This document shows, one piece after another, positions 33,801 through 44,500 of a stretch of 64,000 bases of DNA. Source of the DNA: Burhinus oedicnemus (taxonomy: Eukaryota; Chordata; Aves; Charadriiformes; Burhinidae); contig VFFE01007016.1 in assembly GCA_008921705.1 (NCBI GenBank), positions 303,225 through 367,224 on the forward strand, written 5' to 3'. Both the position numbers and the translations under genes were made by a program. The notes under the pieces were generated by a model. The model had not been told where the DNA came from. It searched no databases and saw only the letters and a list, made by a program, of their open reading frames with translations. The first letter of the stretch is position 1, and each line of letters opens with the position of its first letter.

Positions 33801-36800
33801 TAACAGGAAAATTCGTAGCTCAGCCTTGAACTTGAGGGGCTTTGAAAAATAAAAAAATTAGCTCTGCGATAAAGTTCTAAGGAAACAAAACCTTAGAGAA
33901 AACAGTCTGATGGAGCACAGGTGACCCAGTGGATTGTAATTAATCCACAACTGATGCAGGCGAGTAAATACGGGGGACTGAGGAACCCGCCCTGTCAACC
34001 CAACGCCCCTTTGCTAATGACAGGCATGGAAATGTTTTAACAATTGAGAAATCTCAAATAACAGAGGCAAAATCCTTCAATTTAACGTGCGGCAGAGGTA
34101 TCTAAGTCCACACGTGTCTTGGAGGAGAGGCTGTCTTTCCCTGCAGATGCCAGGCATTTGGTCCTCTATCACACAAGTCAAACTACAAAAGGCAAAAAAA
34201 GTTTAAAGAAGTGCAAAGTTAGCTCAAAAGCTGCTGGAGGCACAGAGACTGTGGAAAAAAAGCCCGAGCTGGAAAAAACAGCAGCGGGAAACCTTTGCAG
34301 CGGGATACAGGACACAGGTAAAAGCGTTATCTCGGAGGCCAGCAAGCTCTGGGAGTTAGCCTGGCTTTTCACATTGCCCCCAGGTACGTTCTGCTTTTGC
34401 TGTCAGAAACACATTTTTTCCCCACCCTGGAGACTAACAACGGCTGCGCGCCTGTGTCCACCGTCTCCCAAACTCCGCCAGCCCCTGGATGTGATTCTCC
34501 CCAACGGGGACACTGTCTTTTCCTACCTGTCTGTCTGCTTCACAACCCTGACGCGAGCGCCGCAAAGCTCACAGACGTGAACTTTTACATCTCCACGTAT
34601 TAGTGCTTTTGGAAAGAAGAAGAGGTTACGCTTGCTTTTATGTACGTAGAAACAATCCTGACCTTTAGCTTGGTCCCAACCCTCTGATTCAATAGCTGGC
34701 ACTCACTCTCTGAATCGGTAATGAACTGAAGGTTACGGCAGGGAGCACGCTGTGCTGTGGATATACCTTTTTTCAGAGAAGATAAGAAATGCAGACCCAG
34801 ACGGTTACAGAAAAGGCAAAGCGTTTTCCCGGCAGAGCATTTTTATTCGGGGATGAGGGCACGAACCGGGACCGTGGTATCAGCCCTCGTCCTGTACAAA
34901 CGCCATCGCATTCTGCCTCCTCCGCTCTCAAGTTAAAAAGACGCTTCTCGCTTTCCGCTGTAAGGACGGTTCCTGCGCGGCACTAAGCGGTTACCGTATT
35001 TCACGCTAGCCCTGGGTGCGTTTTAGTGATGGATGCAGCAATCCCTGCGCATATTTCCCATGGCGGTGACGTTTACAGAGCACTCTGGCGGTCCCGAGGG
35101 GCTGCGGCCAGGCGGGAGGAAGAGCCTACCCCAGCACATCGCTATTTTTCTTTTTCAACCGCAACGTGCATTCCCCCTACGCAGCCTCTTGATGCCTCCT
35201 TCCCGCCCCGTTCGTTTGGAAGACCCTCTCGCTTCTTGGCGTTGCTCGAACTCTTCCATCTCTCTAACTCCTGAGAGCTCTGAAGCAAACACTGCCCCGG
35301 TGCAGGACCTAGCCTGTTTGAAATAAGGTCAGTCAAGAAACTGAGATCCGTGATGCTTAGTCATCAAAGAGAATATTTTGGTGGAGGAAAAGAGCACGCG
35401 ATGTAGGTGACCTTGACTCTCGGTCTCCAACCATCCACACCCAGGGGGCGAGCGCGCAGAGAAATCTGCTCTCTTGCACCGCAGCCTTCCAGGAGAAGGA
35501 CTCGTTTCTGCTTTGGGTTAGAGATTTCATCCTCTGCTGCTGTGAACTCTTCCCACCGGGGCCAACGACACCGAGTGCCACGGAGACCGTGCTGCTGGCA
35601 CGAACAGCGCTGCTGGGACAGGTCAGCCAGAGGTTTAGGAAAAATATATGTTGAGGGAGAAGCGAGGAAAGGAAAAAATGGTACACACAAAAGGTCTCTG
35701 TGCGTGGGATGTACAAGTAACGAAAAACAGAATTATCCAACCAGGCTAAATCAATGAATTAGCTCTGTGCTCGAAGAAAAAGTTATCGTTACAGGCTGTG
35801 CTATTCAGCAGCTCACTTTACATCTGAGAGAAGTCTGCAAAAATCCTCTTGCATTATCCCCAGCCTTATAGATTTTCTCTTTTCATCTGAGGCTCAGAAC
35901 GGGGATTACCCATTAAGGTGCGGTGGCCAAATCACATTCAATCTATTCCCTGATAAAATAAAAAAAAGCTTTGGTCTTTCCTGTCCTCTTCCATCTCATT
36001 CTCTTCCCATGTCCACATCCAAAGCATTTACCTCCAACTTTTAATAGGCGCACAAGCCCTGAATACCAAGAGGACGCAGAGGATGAGGTCTAAATAACAG
36101 TACTCACTTCTCTGTCCTACAGGCTGCAGCCTACTACTGCAGCACCAAAGAACAAGAGTTCCTTTAAAATCTTCGTCTACTTCTAAACCCAGTAACGCTA
36201 CAGTTAGCAGTCGCCAGTCAGCACTGGCCAGTTTTGACCCGGGCAGTTTCCATGATTGCGTCCCCGGTTTGTGAGCAGGGGACAGCAGCGCCGGCGGGGT
36301 GGCAGCAGAGCATCGGGGCTCAACTACACCGCGATGCTAAAACATCTGCGGCGGTTCACATCTGGCCACCCCGACGCTCCACCTAGCAGATGTGCTCAGC
36401 CAGGGTTTGAGGAACCAGGAGAGCCAGCTCCGAGCTGTGCCGGACCTGCTCCTGCCACCCCGCTGGGACCACAACCCAGCAAACAAGGGCGTCCATCAGT
36501 ACAGCCGGGGTACGGTAATAAAGGCAAAAGCAGACAAAAGAAATGCCTTCCCAGGCAGGCGAAGCGCTGAACTACAGGCAACTACAACGCTTCCACCACA
36601 TTGCGTTTTTATAGAGATGTGTTTGCTTTTTCTCAGCCACAGGAGTCAGAGACTGTAAACATCTGCTCCTTCACGCGGTCTCTCTCCCACAATGTTTTGA
36701 TTTAGGTATTTTCCTGTGAAGTTTGCAACTTAAACACGGCAGAATTGTGCCAAGGCTTCTGAAACAGTAAAAGGGACTGGAGTTACTGGAAAAGCTAAAA

Positions 36801-38227
36801 GTTAATAAAGCCAAAGTCATTAACACAAACTCAGGAGAAGCCCAGCATCGCTCTGAGGCATGCCAAAGCAGAAGAGCTGCAATCACCTTGAAATCATCTC
36901 TCCAGTAAAACTAAAATGTCCTCTCTTTTGGCATGAGATCTACTGAAGTTTCTTGACTCTTCGGATATGACGGTCTTCCCTATGGACAGCCGTGTGTCAG
37001 TTAGAACACCAAAATATTTTAGCTGGTAGACATTATCAACAGTCACTTCCAAAAGTTAGTGAGCTGGAAGCCAGGCATGGCTGTTGTACTCTCAGTGCTA
37101 GCTGTTCTGCTCTCTATTAATTTTATTTATTTGTATTAGGATTCCAAAACAAAACAAGTCAATTATGGCTTACTAGGAATTATAAAGAACTTGTGTAATT
37201 TGGCTTCTGATTTAGTTATCAATACAAAGAGACATGCTGCACTAAGAAGTAAAAGATAAAGCCATAAAGCAAGGTTTGCATTATTTGCAGCCGCTCGGAA
37301 TAAAAAAAAAATTAGAGAAAAGCTAAAGAGATTTTTATTAATGCTTTAGATGACTTAGAAAAAAGTCACTTAATCATAACATTGTAAACAAGGAAGTTCT
37401 ACAGCAGTATTTAAAAATACCTGAAATTGTTTCAGGAGCCCCATTGATTTGAATTAGGCAGCTGCATAATCACAGGGGCTGCAATTTTAATGAACATTTC
37501 AGCAGGAAATGTAGAGCTGATTATATATATCAAAACAGGAAAGAATCCAAATGCTGCAGCTCCTCTTTTTTTGTCGCTGTTGTGTTTATCACCTTAGTGT
37601 ACGTACCCAGACCAACTCTCGCACTAACACAGAACTCACCCGCCTGCCCCCCTCTCGCTGGCGGCAGCTCCCGACGCGTCTGGCCGCAGCTCGGATCTGC
37701 CCGTCTTCATCCATGTCATTAGGCACAGCATTTTGAAAAATAATTAGTGATTCAATCAGATTTTACACTGGATCAAGTGACTGGAAACTTCAATGCTGTG
37801 CTGCAGTTTTCCCTCAACATACTTCAGGGCATGTTATATATACTTAATTAGATAATGTTTATACAGTGCTTTGAAGAAATCGGGAACCCGGGAAGGGCTA
37901 GGTCGGATTTTCAGAAAGGAAAAGGGGAGCGTTGAGCCAGCGTGGGCACCGAGGGAGAGCAAAGCTCGGAGAAACTGAACGCCACCTTGTTTTCAGAAAG
38001 GTTTCAGGACATCTGAGAAAAAAACTACGTCAGCAGCTTCCAGCACGTAGGTACCGCGGCAGAAACAAAAGGTGCAAACCAGGGGATGCTGCGGAGGCAC
38101 CGAGATGACAACGCTGCCGATACCAGCGTGGGAACCGCGGTAACGGGCAGCAGCACCTATGCAGAGGAGAAACTTTGCGTATAGGCGAGCAGAAGGCATT
38201 GATTATTACTCTGTTTAGAAGACAAAG
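27893..38227 (-). other. MAD1L1: MAD1L1 intron (33.7 kb intron, middle part)
   Basis: No exon or RNA gene was recognised. The stretch contains AT-rich segments that look like candidate conserved non-coding DNA: 28900-29030, 29460-29560 with an 11-bp hairpin, and 32750-33060 with two perfect TGAGTCA sites. The longest frame, 153 codons at 34119-34580 on the plus strand, shows no domain and is probably chance. Confidence 0.6.
32906..32923. promoter_or_regulatory. Pair of AP-1 consensus sites (candidate enhancer element)
   Basis: Two exact TGAGTCA heptamers start at 32906 and 32917, 11 bp apart, about one helical turn. A third, one-mismatch copy (TGAGTCG) lies near 32984. AP-1 (FOS/JUN) factors bind TGAGTCA. 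That these sites act as an enhancer is inference; a heptamer pair can also arise by chance. Confidence 0.3.
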
Positions 38228-38762
38228 TGTTATGGTTTGAGAAAATCCACAACAATTTATTGTCGTTTAGACAATTATTCTATTACCCGATGACCCCTCC
38301 CCACCCAGGAAGGGGGAATAGGGAAGAAAACCAGGAAACCCAGGGGTTGAAATATAAACAGATTTAATAGAATAAGACTAAATAATTAACAGTAATAACA
38401 CTAAAGAACCAATAGTGATCCCGATACCAATCTAAAGATATGTAAGGATTATACTCAGCCAACTATATCAGTAGGAAGCTGTGCCCTCCCAGCAGTGGAC
38501 ACTGAATGTGGGACACTGCGAGTGCTACGGCTTCAGGAGGAAGGGAAGGCCTCAGGGATCCGGCACCGGGGCAAGGAGTTCTCTGGATCGCCGCCATCAA
38601 GGGAGAGCCTTCCTCCTCAGCAAACTTTCTAATTTATATTGAATGTGACGTTCATGGTATGAAATAATCCTGTTGGCCAGCTTGGGTCAAGTGCCCGGGT
38701 CTCGCTCCTCCTCATCCCTGCACCTGGCTAGCCTGAAAACACTGAGACCTTGACACCCACAC
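38228..38762 (-). mobile_element. Endogenous retrovirus LTR (avian type), running into a gap
   Basis: The left edge is TGTTATGGTTTGAG. Read on the minus strand, the sequence ends with an AATAAA signal, then about 20 bases later ...ACCATAACA, as expected for the 3' end of an LTR. The block includes text such as acagatttaatagaataaga and gtaaggattatactcagcc, which I recognise from memory as a common bird ERV-associated repeat. The right side runs into Ns at 38763, so neither the other LTR edge nor any internal region can be judged. No coding frame for viral proteins was seen. Orientation and class (ERVL or ERVK-like) are tentative. Confidence 0.7.
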
Positions 38763-38788
38763 NNNNNNNNNNNNNNNNNNNNNNNNNN
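38763..38788. other. Assembly gap (26 N)
   Basis: Twenty-six N bases interrupt the sequence at the edge of the LTR-like block and just before a T-rich stretch. The true length is unknown. More of the endogenous retrovirus may be missing here. Confidence 0.99.
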
Positions 38789-39425
38789 TGTTTTCTTTCC
38801 CTTTTTTTTTTTTTTTATTTGCCTATAACTAAATTACATGATTTCTTTGCAAGTCTAATTAAGCAGTTAATTGATGCTGGTGCCCTTTAGCATCTGGCAT
38901 TTAAGATTAAGTAAATAATGGAGAAAAGTGCATGCAGCACCCAGCAATAATTAAACACAGCAAGGGTTTGCTCCCCCACCCTCCCCCATTTTAACCTGTT
39001 ATGTATAAATCTCTGAGGATAACCGTCTTTAATAGCCTCAAATACACTTACACACCGTATAATGATACTTGACAACAGTGTTTTTCCTCTTCGAGATGGA
39101 GGATAGTAGGTGTATCTTTGATCTTACCCAGCAGGTTTTATTTTACACCTTGCACTCAGTGGAAGGAAGAGCTTCACTGCTGCATCTCCACCCACCTGAA
39201 GTGTATGTTAAATGGACCTTCGTGGGAACGTACTTTTAAATCCATGAGCGTGAGTGCTGGGATCACGCCTTAAAGACTTGTGGTCGAATTTCTCCCTTTC
39301 TCATGCGTTTACTCCTTCCCGATGGTCCATACAATGTTATTCATCCGTTTCCTGCAGACTATCAAAATGCAGATTATGGAAAAGCTTTCCTGTTAGTCTT
39401 CTACGAGAAAGATCGAGTTTTCTAA

Positions 39426-39461
39426 AATAAAATCAAGCTGTACCAAAAAAAAAAAAAAAAA
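39426..39461 (+). other. AATAAA followed by an A17 tract: possible retrocopy 3' end
   Basis: AATAAA at 39426-39431 is followed 13 bases later by 17 A bases (39445-39461). This spacing is that of a polyadenylated mRNA tail copied into DNA, or of a real plus-strand transcript end next to a genomic A tract. The upstream 400 bases show no protein that I recognise, so the source could only be an untranslated region. Coincidence is possible in AT-rich intron. Confidence 0.3.
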
Positions 39462-39511
39462 GCAGCTCTTTGGACAGAAGAAAGCATCCAGCATTCTAGA
39501 CACCACTACAG

Positions 39512-39542
39512 AACACGGATTCAGCCAGGGTGAATCCGTGTT
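39512..39542. repeat. Perfect 12-bp inverted repeat with 7-base loop
   Basis: AACACGGATTCA at 39512-39523 is followed by the loop gccaggg and then TGAATCCGTGTT at 39531-39542. The arms pair without mismatch. Role unknown; it could be a small structured element or a trace of local template switching. Confidence 0.85.
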
Positions 39543-40829
39543 ATTTGTAGGCACTTCCAGGCACCGTCTCCCACGTTGCTGGTGCGAGGCTCACTGTGGA
39601 TTGCTACACACGACTCGAGGAGTGACGATTTCACATGATCTGATCGGGAGACACGTGTGCTGGGGACTTGAGCCCTGGCTGCATCTTTTAGGTGCAGAGC
39701 ACTGCGCTGAGTCTTTGCAGTCTGATCTTAAGGAGTCCAGTTTCCCCAGTAGGCAACAAGTTAAGGACTGGGCTCAAGTAAACAAAACCTACTCCAAGAC
39801 TTACACAAAGCAGGGTAAGAAACTCCGAAACGGCTAGGGCAGACCCAGCCTCTGCTGCTCCCCCCAGCAAGCCCACTGGGGAGCGTGAAGGTCCCCAGTT
39901 ACACTCCAGCAGGTAACGCGAGCCGGGCTGCCTCTCTGATACACCTCGCATTCAAACTAACAACCGTACGAGAGCTTTCCCGTTCTTCCAGAGCTGCCCG
40001 ATGGAAGAAATCGCTGCCCAAAGATTACTGCCACAATCTCTTCAGACTCTGCAAGCAAGAAAAGCGAGCGCAGAGGCTCATGGCCACCTCCCATGGGTGC
40101 CGCGAGTCTTAATTAGCATCTCCAGCATACTCGGAGACCTTTGGACAGAGGGTGCTACAGAAGTGGAAAATATTATCGTCATTATGCCTGCCACCACAAG
40201 CGCTGGCATTCAAGCCAGAGACCTCCCAGCAGATGGTGAAGTCGCTAGCACGGCTGGCTGCGGTCCTCGTTTCCCTCATCACAGCCTCTCCTGGTCGGAG
40301 CCGGCTTCACCTCCGGACGTCTGAAGAGCAAAACAGAACCTGCGCTGTCAGGACCGCATCGTGCCGGTCGGTATTGCTGACACATTCAAACCCGCCAGCA
40401 CTCAAATCACTAGAAAGTAAATCATCCAAGGGACTTTCTAATTAAAAAGAGCTTGACTTTGATGGCAGCGCTTTCTCCCGCCCGTCACAGCCAGCCCTCC
40501 CCTGAATTCTGATCATTAAAGGGAAACAACAAAGAATTAGTCAGCTTTTGTTAAGTGTCAAACATTCCCCCTCTAAACCATGCGCAAAACAAGGAGAGAC
40601 ATTTTATAGCTCTCAGAGCAACTTTATACCTTCCTAAACGCTATTTCTGTACCTCTTGCTAATTGCTCGTTTGCCCTGGCTTTATGGAACAGCCTGGCTC
40701 CCTCCGCCTTCGACAGAGGAGAACAGCAGCGTTTAACATGCTGCAATAAGTGGGAAATGCGTAGTTCTAATTTTTAATCTTATTTATTTCTAACTGTCGG
40801 GGTTAGCAGCCTAGGATTCAGAGCTACCT

Positions 40830-41595
40830 GAGAATCACCGGGGTTGGAAGGCACCTCTGGAGATCATCTGGTCCAACCCCCCTGCCAGAGCAGGGTCACC
40901 CAGAGCAGGCTGCACAGGATGGCGTCCAGGCGGGTTTGGGATGTCTCCAGCGTCAGAGACTCCACCACCTCTCTGGGCAGCCTGTTCCAGTGCTCTGCCA
41001 CCCTCAAAGGAAAGAAGTTCCTCTTCATGTTTAGATGGAACTTCCTATGTTCAAGTTTGTGCCCGTTACCTCTTGTCCTATTACTGGGCATCACAGAAAA
41101 AAGACTGGTCCCATCCTCCCAGCACCCTCCCTTTAAGCATTTGTAAGCATTGATGAGATCCCCCCTCAGTCTTCTCTTCTCCAGACTAAAAAGACCCAAG
41201 TCCCTCAGCCTTTCCTCGTAAGAAAGACGTTCCAGTCCCCTAATCATCTTGGTAGCCCTCTGCTGTACCACCTCCAGCAGTTCCCTGTCCTTCTTGAACC
41301 GGAGAGCCCAGCACTGGACACAGCACTCCAGATGTGGCCTCACCAGGGCAGAGCAGAGGGGGAGGATGACCTCCCTCCACCTGCTGGCCACGCTCTTCTT
41401 GATGCACCCCAGGATGCCATTGGCCTTCTTGGCCACAAGGTCACCTTGCTGGCTCATGGTCATCCTGTTGTCCACCAGGACTCCCAGGTCCCTTTCCACC
41501 GAGCTGCTTCCAGCAGGTCAGCCCCTAACCTGGACTGGTGCAGGGGGTTGTTCCTCCCCAGGGGCAGGACCCTACACTTGCCTTTGTTGAGGCGA
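40830..41595 (-). mobile_element. CR1 LINE, 5'-truncated, uninterrupted C-terminal frame (copy 2)
   Basis: The left edge agaatcaccggggttggaag is the reverse complement of a CR1 3' untranslated end. In sense the element enters within the post-RT part of ORF2 and keeps an unbroken frame from 41499 to 40864 (211 codons) with recognisable blocks such as [38 protein letters not shown] and [10 protein letters not shown]. The catalytic FADD motif is not included, so the product would be inactive. Its 3' end differs from those of copies 1, 3 and 4, so it belongs to another CR1 subfamily. Homology fades at about 41595. Confidence 0.94.
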
Positions 41596-44500
41596 AACTA
41601 AGATGCCATCAGCTTTAAATCTGTTCCCAAGTGCTGCGAGCACCCTCTCCATTTGGCTTAGGACATCACCTTGCAGATGAAGACTTTGCACACGTGGGAA
41701 CATTTTGCTTGAAATCTTTCGTTTTCCCAAAAACTTCCTAGGGACTCCAGAACCCAAGCACAGGGTAATGCTCCTCTCCTCTTTCTGTGGGTTTTCCAGG
41801 TTGTAAAATGTGAAGGGTCCTATAGCAGAAAGAAGAGGTCTGAAATGGAAGGGGAGAGCAATTTTCACTACTCCATGGGAGTCCAAATACATTCTGCGGG
41901 GAGCCGGCAAAGGCATCAGCACACGGCCCACGTCCCGAGGGAGGGACATTATCAGGGAAACAACCTGACCAGGAGTTACTTTGAATGGCGGCTGCTGATG
42001 AAAACGCCGTTAGCCCACATGCGTTACGCAGATCGAACATCGCCAGTTCTATCTCAGGGTTTATTTTTACCGCTTTTGTAAAACAAGAGGGAAAATTCCC
42101 GTCGCCTAAACTCTGCCTCATTTCAGGGAAGTCATCGCAATATGGCAGTCTAAAAGGGGAATCACACGCCGGCGTCATTATCAGCCTATTCAGAAAACCT
42201 TTGCTGAATCCTTCAGATCTGCCCATCGCCTTTGATGCCACTAGCGGCGAGACTTTTGATGACACATCCGCAGCCCCTAGCGAAGGTGGATGCTGCCGCT
42301 GCCTCCGGCCCTTCCTTACACAACTCTCTGATCTATTTAACTTAAATACTTCTGCCGCACACCTGTGATGCTATCTGATCATCGCAGAAGGCAACTTTAC
42401 AAAGCCGCGTACCTACCCAATAAGCCTCTGTGCTGCAGTACTCCAACAGGACACATCAAGACTGTTCTATTCAATACAGACAGAAACACGCTTAGGCAGC
42501 CGGAAAGTGGCAAGGCAATTCGTGAACCTGATTTCAACCAATTTTTCATCCGTCTGATTTTCATCCGTCGAGCTGGAGCCGGTTGTATACAAGAATTAAT
42601 GTGCTGTTCCCTAATGGAGGCTGGATTGACTTCCTGCTCTCTAGCTGAACCTCATGTCACGTAGCCTGGCAGCGAAACGGAGAAAACGCAGAAACACTGA
42701 AATAGCGAGGGAAGACCACATCAGCTGTGGCGACCACATAAACCACACCCGGTAGCTTTAGTTTAGCCTAAATAACGGATTGCTCCCAGATGCTCAGAAA
42801 TCCCCGATGGACAGGCACGACTTTCCCCCCAGCTTTACCTCTTGCGGTGCTTTGACCCCCACGCCTTCACCTCCTTGGCACAAAACCACACCGGGAGGGT
42901 GAGACCACCGCGCCACAGCCAGCGCCGCGCAGAACACTGCCGTCCACTTACTGCCCTGTGCCATGCCGGGAGCGCGTCATGGCAGCGCTCCGGCCACGGT
43001 ACTGTCCGCTGCCAGATTCCCAAGGGGATTGCACGGTGCTGACTTTTTTCCAAACGAGTTGAGAGGGTCTTACGTCTTTTTGTTTAGGTTACTCTGTGAT
43101 GAGTAACCACTGGACAAGCCACCCAGCACCCCTGGACATCAGCAACGATGCGTGTGAAGATACTACGAGAGGCTTCTCGCCCTTCCTATTGGCATTCTGA
43201 TGTCAGCAGCACATTCAGAAGGCTATCCCAACGTTATCACGTCATGCTACTGATGTCAGTGCCATGATTAAGATGGCAAAGTAATTACAAGTGTCTGCTT
43301 TTATACGCTGATTGCTTTCCAAATAAATGTTCTCCATCCCAAATAAATCCACCATGGATTAACGTTTCTCCTACTTGCTCACCGCCCAGAATGTATTTGA
43401 TTAGAAAAGCCTGATCAAAACTCTGCTTGACCGTTTTTCAGCACTTCACCATTTTTCTTTTCCTCATCAGGAAGAAAAGTGTATCCATTAGTTAACCTTT
43501 TCAAACGCATTCTTTTTGCAGTCTAATTCAAAGAAGGATTATAAAAAAAAAAAAAAATCGCCAGACTCGGCATGTGAATAGCTTTTTGTGAGCGCAGGGA
43601 ACGAGCATTCATCTATCAGAACATCAGCACGAGGAGATAAGGGCAGCTGTATACGTGCGGGCTTATCTGAATGCAAGATCGGTACTGTGAAACCAGCATA
43701 AACACCAAGGACAGAATCCATATATTGATGTAATTCTTAGTGGTACTAGCGCATCTGTGTGAATTTGCAATTAAATAAAGCTTATTCCTTAAAAAGAAAA
43801 CGAGAAGTTAAGGATATAATTCAAGGCCTATTGAGATCAACGGGAATTTTTCCCATCGCGTTTGAATATAGCTCCCTCTCCCTCCCTCCCAACATGTCTA
43901 CCAGAGTATTAAGAAAGAAATTAGCTCAAACTTGTTTGTACTATTTTTAAACAGACCAAGAAATTCCCGATTCTCTTAGTCTGCTTTCTAACCCAGCAAA
44001 TCCAAGGGTCTCCTTTCTTCCACGGCCAACATTTCATGCATTTTAATCCACGTTAGTTTCATGCCAAACGAAGTCATTGCAAACACTACAAATACATGTG
44101 GGTGACAAATGAACTGATGCGGGAAACATAACTTTGTATCTCCTGACTTTCATGCAATTAAAATATCAACTTAATTGTTGGATCTGTGTAGCTTCTCTCA
44201 TTTTAATATGTAAATCAGACTCTATTACTCTATAGCTCAAAGACTGTGTTACTCGGCTTACTTGATTAGGCTGGGAATTGCTGGTCCTGCTGTCACTATG
44301 TTTACACTTCAGTGACAAGTTTGCACATCAAATTCACATAATGCAATGTCATCAACTTACTCATCAAATATAAACTTCTTAAATACAGCCGCCGCTCTGG
44401 AGTATTGAAACAGCCTTATTTTACTTCATTTACAGCCCCTAAATAATCAGAGTAAGTGAAAAGAAAAATTGGGAGCGCAACTGGAAAACAGTATTTCCCA

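Larger units (their letters stand above)
38789..40829 (-). other. MAD1L1: MAD1L1 intron between the gap and CR1 copy 2
   Basis: This intronic sequence begins with a T15 run at 38802-38816. It contains the polyadenylation-like signal with an A17 tract at 39426-39461 and a perfect hairpin at 39512-39542. The rest is unique sequence with no recognised gene. Confidence 0.6.

Noticed and set aside
34119..34580. 153-codon plus-strand frame
   Set aside because: No domain, no convincing splice context, and the composition switches from Lys-rich to Pro/Leu-rich as in chance frames.
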